NCBI GenBank assembly: GCA_023548195.1
Contig: JAJHZJ010000028.1
Location: 310,001-374,000, forward strand
Length of the DNA stretch: 64,000 nt
Reading direction: 5' to 3'
From: Bettongia penicillata ogilbyi
Taxonomy: Eukaryota; Chordata; Mammalia; Diprotodontia; Potoroidae
The position numbers were made by a program, and so were the translations under genes. Of the stretch, positions 20,571-32,184 are shown one piece after another (positions within the stretch are counted from its first letter, which is position 1; each line of letters starts with the position of its first letter). The notes below the pieces were generated by a model. The model made no database searches. It was not told the DNA's origin and saw nothing but the letters and a program-made list of their open reading frames with translations.

Positions 20571-23500
20571 TTGTGTCAAGTTTCTGCTAAGACCCTAGAT
20601 CTAGTTAACTGTCACTTAAAATAACAAAATTTAATAACAACAGTCTTGTCAATAACCTCTGTCCATTGTGTGATGCTCCACCCTAATTCTTATGATCAAT
20701 TTTCAGGTTATTCTTCTTATCATGACTGCAATATAGTAGGTGAAGGGGAAAAGTTCTTTTCCCCTCTGACTTCCTTTGGATGTTCTTAGTCAATATACTG
20801 TCATTTGATTTTGAGGACATGTTCTTATCCCCATCCCTCTTCCCTAAACTTTCCTGTGTGAGCTTAAATTACTTTCTTGATATATTTAGGGAGTATCCAT
20901 ATGTTGCTTCACCTCGTTTCTTATAGCCCTACTTCAATCAACTCCATTGCCTACAATATTCTATCTCAACTTAAATAGCAGGAATTTAAGTGGGACATAG
21001 GAGAGAACTTTAAGATTGAAACTCTCTGTAAAATGACCAAAGATGAAGAACTCTACCTATCTCTTGACAGGAAGGCAATAGACCTCAAAAAAAAAAAATG
21101 GAGAATGCATTTCTAGAAATGGCCAATGAAAGAATTTGCTTTACTTGACTGTGTGCATTTCCTGTACAGGTTTTCCTTTTTGTTTTTCATTTGGTGTGAG
21201 AGAAATGAGATGAGAAAATAAATATCTGTTCAAAAAAGAGATAGATGAAGGACTAGAAAAAAATCTCAGAATGTTCTTGCACATAGGAATGTTTTAAAAA
21301 ATCTTTAAGTGGTTACTTAGAATAGTAGAGATGGCAACAGATCAAAGATGACTTTGTATTAGGCTTCAAGGCCAGAGGATGGATTATAAGTTCCTTTTAA
21401 CCCCACGAATTCTATAGAGAAATGATTACCTTCTCTTTTTGCCTTTGGAAAGGAAGGTAAAGAGAGATTAATAAGTTTTGACCTACCTAGAAGCAAACAG
21501 TTAAGTCTTATATAACAGACAATTACTGAATGAGTTCCCAGGCTATTAATTATATGCCAGGAAGGACATACGTTTCCTGATTGATGACACTTCAGTGTAG
21601 AAACTACTCTCACCTTCTTTCCTTTTGGGATTCAACCCCCACGTTATCTGTGCTGCACCTGCATCTTTGTTGTCCCTTGCAGAAATTTTGGTGATACCAT
21701 CATCATTTTTAATCATTCTGTGGCTATGGGAACCTGCTGGAATTTTTCCAAGGCCAGAGAAGGACACATTATAGTCATTAGCCTTTTTCTTGTTTAGATT
21801 TTAAAGGCAAGATAGTTAACATTGGACTATCTGACAGAATCACTATCAAATGCTTCTTAACAGTGGCTACAAAATGCACTCTCTCTCTGTGGAGCACACT
21901 ATTAACAAGCAGCTGGAGTTCTTCTCCAACATGGGATTACTGAACGCACAAATTAAAGCTTATCTAGTGATAAATCAAGATGTTGCTTCAGTTTGTATTT
22001 ACCAGATGAAAATGGGAACTAGAAAGTGAAAACATGGTGATGATAATGGCCATGCCTGTAACAAACTCTATGAAACTGACAGGTATACAGAGAATCAGCC
22101 ATAGCAGTGCATTTTTCATTAGGAGTCGATAGACTGCAAAGCTGTCAAATGTTAACTAGCTTACCTTCTGCTCTTTGTAAAAAGGTTAATGGATACAGCA
22201 CATTTTCCACTTTGACTCTGAAAAACAAAGAATGACAAATGGTAGGTTGTGGTATTTACTTTCCCTCTTTAGAAAAAAGCCAACTCTATGTAAAAACTAG
22301 AGAATGAATACCACATTAAAACTCTAAACTATTAAAAAAAATTGTGCTGGTAGCACATTCACGATCATCTCAAGTAGAGGTTCATGTGATCTATAGTTTT
22401 CTGTAAATAGCCAGCATTTCAGGCTTCTAGGGTATACAGTTTAGAAATGGGGATTTTATCGCTTGGACAATTTGGGAAGGGGATTCTCAATCTTTACCTT
22501 GAGAGATACTTATGTAGTTGGAAAAGAGAGAGACAGACAGACAGAAAGAGACAAAGAGAAAGAGACAGAGAGTATGTATTGAGTACTTTGCTAAGCAACA
22601 TGTTCTGAATATTTGATGATTTCTGCATGAAGACAAATTAAGCTCAGAGTTCTTTAATTTCTAATACAATTGCTTTTCCATTTGATCAACATAGGCACTA
22701 AATCAGTCCTCTTCTAATCTTATGAAATATAACCAATTATTCATAAATCTTTTATGATGGTAGCTGATTTCCATGCAGTGACTTGTGCCAGCACCCACTG
22801 AGGACAAAGGTATGAAATACTAAGGAATATAAATATGAATACATTTAGATTACACAAAATCGATTCTAAAATAAATTTTTCACGTGTAATTTTGCAACCT
22901 TTCCAACACCAACTGTACCCATTTGAGTTTCCAACTTGTTTACTCTTCTGTTGATTTTTGAACTCACCACAGAGCTTTGTAGTATGGTTTTGTTTCATAT
23001 CACCATTTAGTAAAAGTCCAATATTTTCCTTCATATTCTCTTCAATCTTGATATTAAAACAATAATTTCAGTTACACCTACTTCTCTTGGTCGCATAACA
23101 CATTTCCTGCATTTTCTTTGCTAAATGATCAGTATCATATAAACATTTTGTAGAAGAGATTCCATTTACATTTGGGCCCCTTTGTTTAGTCAACATATTT
23201 TTCATATAATTAAAATTCTTTTTATGTATGGGGATAATACGATCTACTGACTAACACAAATGCATCAAGGAAAATATGATACTATTACTAGTAACTTAGA
23301 TGACATTGAGGAAGATACAAAAATCCCCACAGTCCACCACATATATGATCAACAATAATGCCATCTCAGAAAAGTGCTAGAATAATAAATACTAACATTT
23401 TCTAATATCTTCATCAATTTACTCTTTTGAGTATTATTTAAAAGATATTTTATTGCTATCATTTGAGAAGTCTAATTTATTCTAGAGATTATTCATTGAA

Positions 23501-25505
23501 AAATGGCAAGAAACAAAACTCCCATGATATACAGTATACAGAAGATGCACAAGTATGTAAAACTTTTGAATTGTATATGCTGTACATCAAAAAATGTTTA
23601 AGTTACTATGGAGTCCTATGTAGAAATATATTTAATACCCTGCCCTGAATTTTTCAGTGAAAATGCATTTGTATGCAAATTATGCTGTACAATGTACACC
23701 TGAAAATGTGTTGCTTTGCATGTTTCCTAAGTCCAGCAAAAAAAAAAAAGTTATAGGACATCTGAAGGTTATTTTATATGAGAATCATTTTGGATAGGAT
23801 TATAAAACAAAAACCTCAAAGTCTTGTTATGACTAGCACAATAATGTTATATGGCATATTCAGATTAATTTAACCAGGACACAGTAAACAAACCATTTCC
23901 ACTAGTTTTCTTAACAATTTATAACATGCCCATATTTATTATGGAATTTTGGGAAGAAGTTTCATGTTATGATTAATGTCACAGAAACTATGTTTTCACA
24001 CTTTGAGGTCTGGGATTCCTGGGTAAAAGATGAAGCAATCAGAGATTTAAGTGAAGTGTATGGGCAGTTTAGCTGATCCCAGGTTGAATAGGAATTGATG
24101 GGGATGAATTTTTTTTTTTCTTTACAGCAAGCACGCTTAGATGGTTATTATATCTGAGGGTGTGGAAAAGAAACCTATAAGAGCATTTGCCATCATGTTT
24201 TGTTCTATCAAGAACCATATAGCATGCACCTATAAAAGCTGAAGAGTCTAGCAAACATGTCTGCTGCGTTCTTATTGGAAAAATATAGAATTTTATTTCA
24301 GTTACTCTGAGATCATAAATGGGATTTGATAAAAAGGTCAGATTTTTTCCCTAAAGTTAGCATCTATCTGCAAGTGCTGTATCTGAATCATAGTGAAATA
24401 AACAAGAAAACAAAATCTTTTATCAACATTTATACAGAACAAAGATCTCTTTCCATAATTTGATTGTCTAAACAATAACATGGAGGGAAATGGGCATTTC
24501 ACACTTTCTTTCTTTAACAGATCTGCATTAAAGTATATTGGTTCAAATGTCTGGTAAATGTACCATAATTTCCTTAATATTCATTAGAGGTTGTAGATAA
24601 AACTAATGGAAATTTAGTACCTAACAAAATAATTTGAGATGCAGAAATAAAAGTTCCATTAACAATTCACATGGTAACCCATTAAGAAAGTGACCATAAA
24701 TTGTAAGCCCTGGCCCATTACACATGCAAAGTTCTTCACAAAGCCAACCATGGCCCAGTACAATGCACAAGCCCACAGGTAAATAAATCAAGAGGAATAA
24801 TGGCTACAATACACAACTGTTCATTTTTTTTAATTGAAAGTACATATTTCATATCCAAGTCACTGCTTCAAGCTATTGCATCCTACTTCAAAGCTGCCTT
24901 CTCAGATTTATGGGTACAGGGCAGCCTGTAGAATAACTGCTTGAGTACTCTTAGATTATACTTTCTGGATGCATTCAATTGAATCATTGCAGTAAGAATT
25001 GAAAAAAGAGATTAGATGGTACATAATAAAGGATATATACACTTACATATGTCTATATATACATATTCACACAAATGGGCATATGTGTATAGATATGTGC
25101 ATGAATTAGTATATATATGCATACAGATATGCAAACATGTGTGTGTATGCGTGTGTGTGTCCACTTTTTTCAAGGTCAAGGTTCTTAAAATCACTGAAGT
25201 TATTTTTCCATTAGCTATTGCTTGCTGTGGATATTCCTATCTTGTAGGGGAAGATTTAATTCATTTAATTGTGAGTTAAAAATATATTTTTAACATTTTC
25301 AATAAAAAAGCAAGTTCAAGAATGGATGTTTTTGTAATTTAAAAATTCAACCTGATTTACCTAGGAAAATATCAGCATGTTGGTTTACAAAAGTAGGAAG
25401 GAAGAAAGTAGCAAGGGGATGAGGGACAAATGGAGGAAGAGATGAGAAAAATAAAAGAAAAGGATACATAATGTTGGGAGTAAACATAAAAATAAGAATG
25501 AATCA
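20571..25505. other. About 4.9 kb of mostly unique sequence
   Basis: I see no gene. The region 20180-20340, just upstream, and parts of 20640-20900 are pyrimidine-rich and may be old LINE-2, which I cannot confirm. A small GA/CAGA run lies at 22526-22572, and a CA/TA-rich stretch at 25020-25160. A near-palindrome containing the POU octamer ATGCAAAT occurs at 23663-23680 (see findings). Low repeat content makes this the best place in the window to look for conserved non-coding elements. Confidence 0.45.
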
Positions 25506-25510
25506 CTTAT

Positions 25511-27555
25511 GGGGTGGAGTCAAGACAGAGGAGTAAAAGCAGGGATGAATCTCAGCTCATCCACAAACTCCTTCAGATACCTCTAAAAAGGGAATCTGCA
25601 CAAATTTTAAAGTGGAAAAATCCACCAGGACACAGAGTGTGGCAAACATTCAGCCCAGGACAAACCTGAAGGTCAATGGGAAGGATCTGTGGCATGGGAA
25701 TGAGGAGTGTAGGGTTTGTAGGTGCCTCAGCTCAGACTTGGCCATGGTGGGGCAGGAATGACCCCAGGAAGACTGAATCAGAAACTGCAGTGTGAATTCA
25801 CAAGCCTTTCAGGAGAGGGCTGCAGTCCAGTGGTGCTGAGAGAGAGGCAACTTCAGAGCACACGGCAGCAGCAACAAGCACTCCTGAGGCTATTAGCACA
25901 CAGACTAAATTTTTGAAAGTCACCTGCCTGGGGGCAGGGCCAAGAAGGAGAAGTAGAATGACACACATACACAGGGTCTCTGCACACAGCCCATAAAACA
26001 CCTGTAGAAAGGGACTCTTAACAAATTTTGGAGCAGCAGAAGTGGAGAACAGCAGAGTGGAGGAGGTTTCCAGCCCAGGGTGATGTGAAAGGCTTATGGG
26101 AAACGTCAGTTGCACTGGACGTGGAGCAGAGTATGGAGCCCAGCCTAGCCTTGGTCACACACAAACGTCTCATGAACAGCCCTCGGGGAGGGGGGTGGAA
26201 TTTCCAGTCACAGCAGAAGAAGGTCCTCAGATCCCTCAACCCACAGGCACCAAAGGTCAGTGACTGGATTTTTTCAGCTGGCCGGGAAGGGAGAAGGGCC
26301 TTCCCATAGCTCCAGCCTCAGGCAGCTGAAGAGGCCACATTGGGCAGGCAGCAGGAGTTCTCACAGCAGCCCCTACAGCAGCCTGAGACAATTGTTGGCT
26401 TGTAAAACCCCTGGGGGCACTGGGAGCTGGTCTTTGTCTCGCACTGAATGGTGGCCCTGCCCACACAGCTTGACTGAATCACAAAACCCCTACTGCTAGC
26501 TTGGCAGAACTGGAGGTCAGGTAACTGAGGAGAGGAAACTCTGCTAAGATTTTGGGCACAAAAATCCTTTCCTGTACCCAGACCAGTCCATGCTCGATTT
26601 TGCAACTTAGAGGAACTGATATCTTATAGGTCCCCAGACCTATAAGACCCAAAAGTCAAATAAGTGGTTGGGAAAATGCCCAAAAAAGGGGAAAAAGAAT
26701 AATATCATAGAAGATTATTTTCTTGGTGAACAGATATCTCCTCCCATGCTTTCAGATGAGGAAGAACATTGGTTACCATCAGGGAAAGACATAAAAGTCA
26801 AGGCTTCAGTATCCCAAACATCCAAAATAAATATTCAAAGGGCTCAGGCTATGGAAGAGCTGAAAAAGGATTTTGAAAATGAAGTGACAGAGGTGGAGAA
26901 AAAAATGGGAAGAGAAATGAGAGAGATACAAGAAAAGCAGGTCAAGACCTTGCTAAAGGAGACCCAAAAAAATGCTGAAGAAAATAACACCTTGAAAAAT
27001 AGGCTAACTCAACTGGCAAAAGAGGTTCAAAAAGCCAATGTGGAGAAGAATGCTTTCAAAAGCAGAACTAGACAAATGAAGAAAGAGGTTCAAAAGTTGA
27101 CTGAAGAAAATAGTTCTTTAAAAATTAGAAAGAAACAGAGGGAGGCTAATGACTTTATGAGAAACCAAGAAATCACAAAACAAAACCAAAAGAATGGGAA
27201 AAAAAGGAAGATAATGTGAAATATCTCATTGGAAAAACAACTGACCTGGAAAATAGATCCAGGAGAGACAATTTAAAAATTATGGGACTAGCTGAAAGCC
27301 ATGACCAAAAAAGAGCCTAGACATCATCTTTCATGAAATTATCAAAGAAAACTGCCCTGATATTTTAGAACCAGAGGACAAAATAAATATTGAAAGAATG
27401 AACCGATCATCTCCTAAAAGAAATGCAAAAAGAGAAACTCCTAGGAAGACTGTGGCCAAATTCCAGAGTTCCTAGGTCAAGGAGGAAATATTGCAAGCAG
27501 CTAGAAAGAAACAATTCCAGTATTGTGGAAATACAATCAGGATAACACAAGATCC
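25511..27555 (+). mobile_element. L1/half-L1 element C: double 5' UTR plus ORF1, cut at its 3' end
   Basis: The sequence has two L1-like 5' starts: GGGGTGGAGTCAAGACAGAGG at 25511 (21 bases, shown to 20: GGGGTGGAGTCAAGACAGAG) and GGGGGCAGGGCCAAGAAGGA near 25931. The two leaders share layout (a 'GGGA..CT...ACAAATTTT' block at 25588-25600 and 26007-26020, then an 'AACAGCAGAGTGGAGGAGG'-like block) but differ much in sequence. ORF1 follows from 26676. The element stops inside ORF1 at 'CACAAGATCCAGC' and continues directly into the 5' UTR of element B. Its remaining ORF1 and 3' UTR are nowhere downstream of B. Confidence 0.75.
26676..27555 (+). pseudogene. L1 ORF1 of element C, frameshifted and truncated
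   Basis: It aligns with ORF1 of B over its whole length, with the same N-terminal charged region, coiled coil and beginning of the RRM. The start ATG at 26676 is put out of frame by one extra G in the GGGG after MPKK. A second frame break lies near 27195-27205 in an A-rich stretch and a third near 27310, where 'CAAAAAAGAGCC' has lost a base. The open part (26679-27219) has substitutions such as KDIKVKASVSQ that mark it as a different and older subfamily than A and B. It ends where LAAS would begin in the other copies. Confidence 0.85.
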
Positions 27556-28223
27556 AGCAGAGTAGAAAGACTCACATATGCTAGCACCGAACCCACAGGC
27601 CATATATTTCCTGCAAGAAAAACACCCCACAAATTCTGAAAGACTGCAAGGCACGCAGAAACACAGTGGAAAAGATTTCCATTCCAGAGAGCCCTGGAGA
27701 GCCATCCCCAGGGGTCTGTTGCACTCTGGACAGCAGAGTCCACCCCTGTGCTTCCCTGGTCATGTGGCCCCAGAGCAGCAGATCTGAGCAGGCTTCAGGG
27801 AAGGAATCTCCAGCAGCCGGGAAGGTCCCTCCACCCACAGACGCTACAGGTCAGTGAGAGAGACGTCTAGGCTGGCCAAGAGGGGAGCAGGGTGTCTCTG
27901 TGACTCGGGCCCCCTCGGGAGGGAGCAGCAGAGGCAGAGGCAGTGACAGAGGTAGCGGCAGAGGCGGCAGGGCGGCCTGGGACTCCCAGTGTAGTGGGCA
28001 GAAGTTCAGGGCCATTATCAAAGATCTCCGCATAAATCCCCTGAGAGAACTGAGCCTGGGAGGCGGCCCTGCTCCCACCCAAGCACCAGAACTTAAGCTC
28101 ACATTGAATAGCAGCCATGCCTGCCACAGAAAGCCCACTTGAATCTCAGACCCCAACCACTAGCTGGGCGGATCTAGGCGGGAGTGGACAGGAATCTCAG
28201 AAGTCAAGTAACTGGCTGGGAAA

Positions 28224-29321
28224 ATGCCCAGAAAAGGGAAGAAAAATAAGACTACAGAAAGCAACTTTGATGGGGTACAGAGGTTCCTGCCTTTCAATTC
28301 TGATGATGAGGAACTATTCTTACCATCAGGGAAAGTGGAGGTCGGGGCTGCTGCATCCCAGACATCCCAGGTGGATGTCGGGTGGACTCAGGCCATGGAA
28401 GAGCTCAAAAAGGATTTTGAAAATCAAGTTAGACAGGTGGAGGAAAAACTGGGAAGAGAAATGAGAGAGATGCAAGAAAAGCAGGAAAAACAGGTCAATA
28501 CCTTGCTAAAGGAGACCCAAAAAAATGCTGAAGAAAATAACACCTTGAAAAATAGGCTCACTCAATTGGCAGAAGAGGTTCAAAAAGCCAATGAGGAGAA
28601 GAATCCTTTCAAAAGCAGAATTAGCCAAATGGAAAAAGAGATTCAAAAGCTCACTGAAGAAAATAGTTCTCTCAAAATTAGAATGGAAGAGATGAAGTCT
28701 ATTGACTTTCTGAGAAACCAAGAAATCACAAAACAAAACCAAAAGAATGAAAAAATGGAACATAATGTAAAATATCTCATTGGAAAAACAAGTGACCTAG
28801 AAAATAGATCCAGGAGAGACAGTTTAAAAATTATGGGACTACCTGAAAGCCATGATCAAAAAAAGAGCCTAGACATCATCTTCCATGAAATTATCGAGGA
28901 AAACTGCCCTGGTATTCTACAACCAGAGGGCAAAATAAGTATTGAAAGAATCCATCGATCACCATCTGAAAGAGATCCAAAAAGAGAAACTCCTAGGAAT
29001 ATTGTGGCCAAATTCCAGAATTCCCAGGTCAAGGAGAAAATATTGCAAGCAGCTAGAAAGAAACAATTCCAATATTGTGGAAATACAATCAGGATAACAC
29101 AAGATCTAGCAGCTTCTAAATTAAGGGATCAAAAGGTGTGGAATAGGATATTCCAGAAGTCAAAGGAACTAGGACTCAAACCAAGAATCACCTACCCAGC
29201 AAAACTGACTATAATACTTCAGGGGAAAATATGGTCTTTCAATGAAACAGAGGACTTTCAAGCATTCTTGATGAAAAGACCAGAGCTGAAAAGAAAATTT
29301 GACTTTCAAACACAAGAATGA
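28224..29321 (+). CDS. L1 ORF1 protein, intact (365 aa)
   Basis: This is the only full-length open L1 frame in the window. The product is the L1 ORF1 nucleic-acid chaperone, which trimerises and coats the element's RNA. Visible order: basic N-terminus MPRKGKKNK; a region rich in D/E; a coiled coil with heptad-like L/I/K/E spacing (about residues 58-190); an RRM starting around residue 200 with LKIMGLPE and containing the conserved PRNIVAKF (257-264); then a C-terminal domain with TYPAKL (323-328). Both motifs are hallmarks of mammalian L1 ORF1p. The length is close to the usual 330-380 residues. The start is the first ATG of the frame and is conserved in A, D and E. The element lacks ORF2, so even if translated it could move only with help in trans. 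Its promoter start is also missing. Expression is not known. Confidence 0.9.
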   Translation: MPRKGKKNKTTESNFDGVQRFLPFNSDDEELFLPSGKVEVGAAASQTSQVDVGWTQAMEELKKDFENQVRQVEEKLGREMREMQEKQEKQVNTLLKETQKNAEENNTLKNRLTQLAEEVQKANEEKNPFKSRISQMEKEIQKLTEENSSLKIRMEEMKSIDFLRNQEITKQNQKNEKMEHNVKYLIGKTSDLENRSRRDSLKIMGLPESHDQKKSLDIIFHEIIEENCPGILQPEGKISIERIHRSPSERDPKRETPRNIVAKFQNSQVKEKILQAARKKQFQYCGNTIRITQDLAASKLRDQKVWNRIFQKSKELGLKPRITYPAKLTIILQGKIWSFNETEDFQAFLMKRPELKRKFDFQTQE

Positions 29322-30185
29322 GAAGAAGCATAAAAAGTAAACAGCAAAGAGAAGTCATAAGGGACTTATCAAAAGTGAACTCTTTACATTCCTACATGGA
29401 AAGACAATATTTGTAACTCTTAAAACTTTTCAGTATCTGGGTAGTTGGTGGGATCACACAAACACACACACACGTACATGTGTGCACACACACACATACA
29501 CACATGCAAGCACATACAGAGATAGAGAGCACAGAATGAATTGAATAGGATGGGACCATATCTTACAAGAAATTAAGGTAAGTGGTGAGAGAGAAAGGTA
29601 GGGGGAGGAAAGAGGGTGAAATGGAATGGGGTAAATTATATGTCATTTAAGAGGCAAGCAGGAGACCTTTTAGTGGAGGGAAAAAGAGGAGAACTGAGGG
29701 AAAAAAAACACTCAGGGAGGGACAGGATCAAAAGACAGAATAGAAACAATGAGGGGCAGGATAGGATGGAGGGTAATTCAGTTAGTCTTACACAACACGA
29801 CTGTTATCAAAGTCATTTGCAAAATTACACAGATAGGGGCTATATTGAACTGCCTCCCTTCCCAAAGGGAATGAGTGGGGAGGGAGGGATGGGGAAAATT
29901 TGGAATTCAAGTTTTAGGAACAACTGTTTAGTATTGTTGTTGTTACTAGGAAATAAGACATACAGTTAATGAGGAATAGAAAGTCATCTGGCCCTACAGG
30001 ACAAAAGAGAAGATGGGGACAAGAGAAGGGAGGGATGATAGAAGAGAGGGCAGATTGGTGATAGGGAAAATTAGAATGCTCAGCGTATTGGGGTGGGGGA
30101 GGGGATAAATGGGGAGAAAATTTGGAACGCAAAATTTTGTGAAAATGAATGTAAAAAGTTAAATAAATAAATTTATATTAAAAAA
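29322..30185 (+). other. Element B 3' UTR
   Basis: Collinear with the 3' UTR of A from the ORF1 stop, with an internal deletion. After 'GAACTGAGGGAAAAAAAACA' (29691-29710), the sequence jumps to 'CTCAGGGAGGGACAGGATC', whereas A has about 160 extra bases between these points (16697-16858). The A-rich run at the junction suggests slippage or template-internal deletion. The end matches A and H. Confidence 0.75.
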
Positions 30186-30234
30186 GAAAACTGAAAACAA
30201 ATTCATTAATTTACAGAAAAACGAATAAATTATA

Positions 30235-30460
30235 TTCTAGGCATCAATCTAAGAATTTTACACATGTTAATTAATCTGAGCCTCACAATATTCTTGGAAA
30301 TTATGTACTGTTATTAATTTAAAGGTGGGTGAACTATAGCAAAGAGATGTCAAGTGATTTACCCTGGATCAAATAGCTATTGTTTGAGGTCTATTTTGAA
30401 TCCAGGTCTTTTTGATTCCAGTCCCAATACTCTATTCGTTGCACTGTTCTTAACTTGCCA
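30235..30460 (-). repeat. MIR SINE, antisense
   Basis: In order: 'TTTACACATGTTAATTAATCTGAGCCTCACAA', 'TGTACTGTTATTAATTT', 'GCAAAGAGATGTCAAGTGATTTACCC', 'AATCCAGGTCTTTTTGATTCCAGTCCC', 'ACTCTATTCGTTGCACTG' (all shown broken; they lie within 30256-30445). This is the full reverse-complement MIR layout. Confidence 0.7.
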
Positions 30461-31650
30461 CATATTTCTGGAACAATTTAATTCAAGATAGTTTTGAAAA
30501 ATATGGTTTTCTAAATGTCATTTAAAAGAAGCAATTACTAATATTTATGGGGATTTTTTTCTCATAATTATCCTAAGTATTCCTCCTTCACTCTTTCCCA
30601 GGGAACCACTTCATGTTTCAAATAGTATTTTTTTTAAGATAGGAAAAACAGAAAAAAAAAATGATTTTTTTATTGAAAAAGCTCCCTTACATGTAATTAT
30701 AAAACCTGTGGATCACCAAATTCTACAAAAGTCTGGGTTGGCAATATCCTGTCATATATCTTCATTCACACCCTCCCTGAGCTTTACAATTTTTGGATTT
30801 TTACTTTTGATTTTTTGGTTTCTATTTGTCCTTCCATCTACATTGTACATGTTGTGGGTTTTTTTTTTTTTTTTTGGTCTCTTCTTGCAACTTTTCTCTG
30901 ACTCAATTCATATAGATCTCATGTTTTTCCATACTGATAATAGGCATAATTTCTAACAGCACATTAATAATTGCATTACATTCATGTAATACTATTTGTT
31001 CAGCCATTTTCCATTTGATAGACATCTACTTTATTTTCAATTCTTAGCCATCAGTAAAATAATGCTATAATTATTTCAGATATAGGGGAATTATTTTACT
31101 CTTTATGTATTCATTTGGATAAAAGCCAAGTAACGGAGATTGATTCATATTTCAGACATTTTTGTAACATTATTTGCACAAATTTGAATTGTTTCCAAAA
31201 TGGTTGTGCCATTTCCCAACTCTTTCAACAATGTGTGAGTGTTTTTATAATCCTACAACTTCCTCAGGATTGATTATTTCCATTTTGGATCATATTTACT
31301 AATTTACAGAATGTGAGGTAAAACCTGGGGCCAATTTTGATTAGCACTTGTCTTATTCATAATTTATGGCATTCTTTTAAGTAGTTTTAAATGCTTTGCA
31401 ATTCTTTTGAGAACTGATTGTTCATATACTTTGACTACTTATCATTTGAGGGAGGGATATTTGTGTGTGTGTGCATGTGCACACATGTAAAACATGCACA
31501 TACATCCTTTATATATCTAGAAAACCAAAGCCTTACCAGAAAAATCTGATTTAGTTTTCCCATTTGATCACTTCTTATCCTAGATGCATCAGTTTTGTTC
31601 ATACAAAAGCTTTTCAATTTCAAATAATTTATATATAATTATCTCCCTCT

Positions 31651-31921
31651 TTTCATACTTTTCTTGCATCTCTCTCGTTCCTCTTCCCAGTTTTTCCTCC
31701 ACCTGTCTAACTTGCTTTTCAACATCCTTTTCGAGCTCTTCCAAGGCCTGAGCCTATCCGACATCCCCCTGGGGTGTCTGGGGTGCTGAGGCCCCACCCT
31801 CCACGTCTTTCCCTGATGGCAAGAATACGTCCTCCTCCTCGTCAGATCCGAATGTCGGGATCATTTGCATTTGTTGGAAAAAACTCTCTATAGTCTTATT
31901 TTTCTTCCCTTTTCTGGGCAT
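31651..31921 (-). pseudogene. L1 ORF1 N-terminal piece of element E
   Basis: About 90 codons from MPRKGKKNKTIES through the acidic region into the first heptads of the coiled coil. One in-frame stop occurs at 31754-31756 (TGG to TAG, where other copies have W in 'DV-WTQA'). The reading ends at the 3' truncation of the insert. The sequence FFQQMQMIPTFGSDEEED differs from A and B, marking another subfamily. Confidence 0.85.
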
Positions 31922-32041
31922 TTTCCCAGCCAGTTACTTGACTTCTGAGATTCCTGTCCACCCCCGCTTAGATCCGCCCAGCCAGTGCTTGGGGTCTGAG
32001 GTTCAAATGGGCTTTCTGCAGCAAGCTTTAGTTCAGGTGCT

Positions 32042-32184
32042 GGGGTGGGGGCAGGGCCGCCTCCCAGGCTCAGCTCCCTCAGGGGCTTTATGCAGAGGCC
32101 TTCAGTAATAGAGCAGGGTGGAGCAGGGCTGTCTCCCAGGCTCAGCTCCCTCAGGTTGTCTATGCAGAGACTTTCAGTAATGAA
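32042..32184 (-). repeat. 72-bp tandem duplication in the 5' UTR of element E
   Basis: Two adjacent units (about 32042-32113 and 32114-32184), each containing the reverse complements of 'TCTCTGCATA', 'CCTGAGGGAGCTGAGCCTGGG' (split) and 'GCCCTGC'. The same duplication is in D (56176-56319). A and B carry one unit. Confidence 0.8.

Larger units (their letters stand above)
27548..30185 (+). mobile_element. Half-L1 element B, ORF1-only, intact ORF1, fused behind C
   Basis: It starts at 'AGTAGAAAGACTCACATATG' near 27556, about 20 bases inside the element-A start, so the YY1-like start is missing. It then runs collinear with A: GC-rich 5' UTR to 28223, ORF1 28224-29321, 3' UTR with a CA run (29456-29515), purine-rich stretches and a terminal AAATAAATAAATTTATATT-A6 end near 30185. 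No ORF2 is present. Compared with A, its 3' UTR lacks about 160 bp just after 29700. I find no convincing TSD around B alone or around C+B. Confidence 0.85.

Noticed and set aside
28506..28763. Antisense frame of 85 codons inside ORF1 (also 15493-15747 and 56757-57086)
   Set aside because: It recurs in each ORF1 copy because the coiled-coil coding strand is A-rich and its reverse has few stops. It shows no independent evidence of coding.
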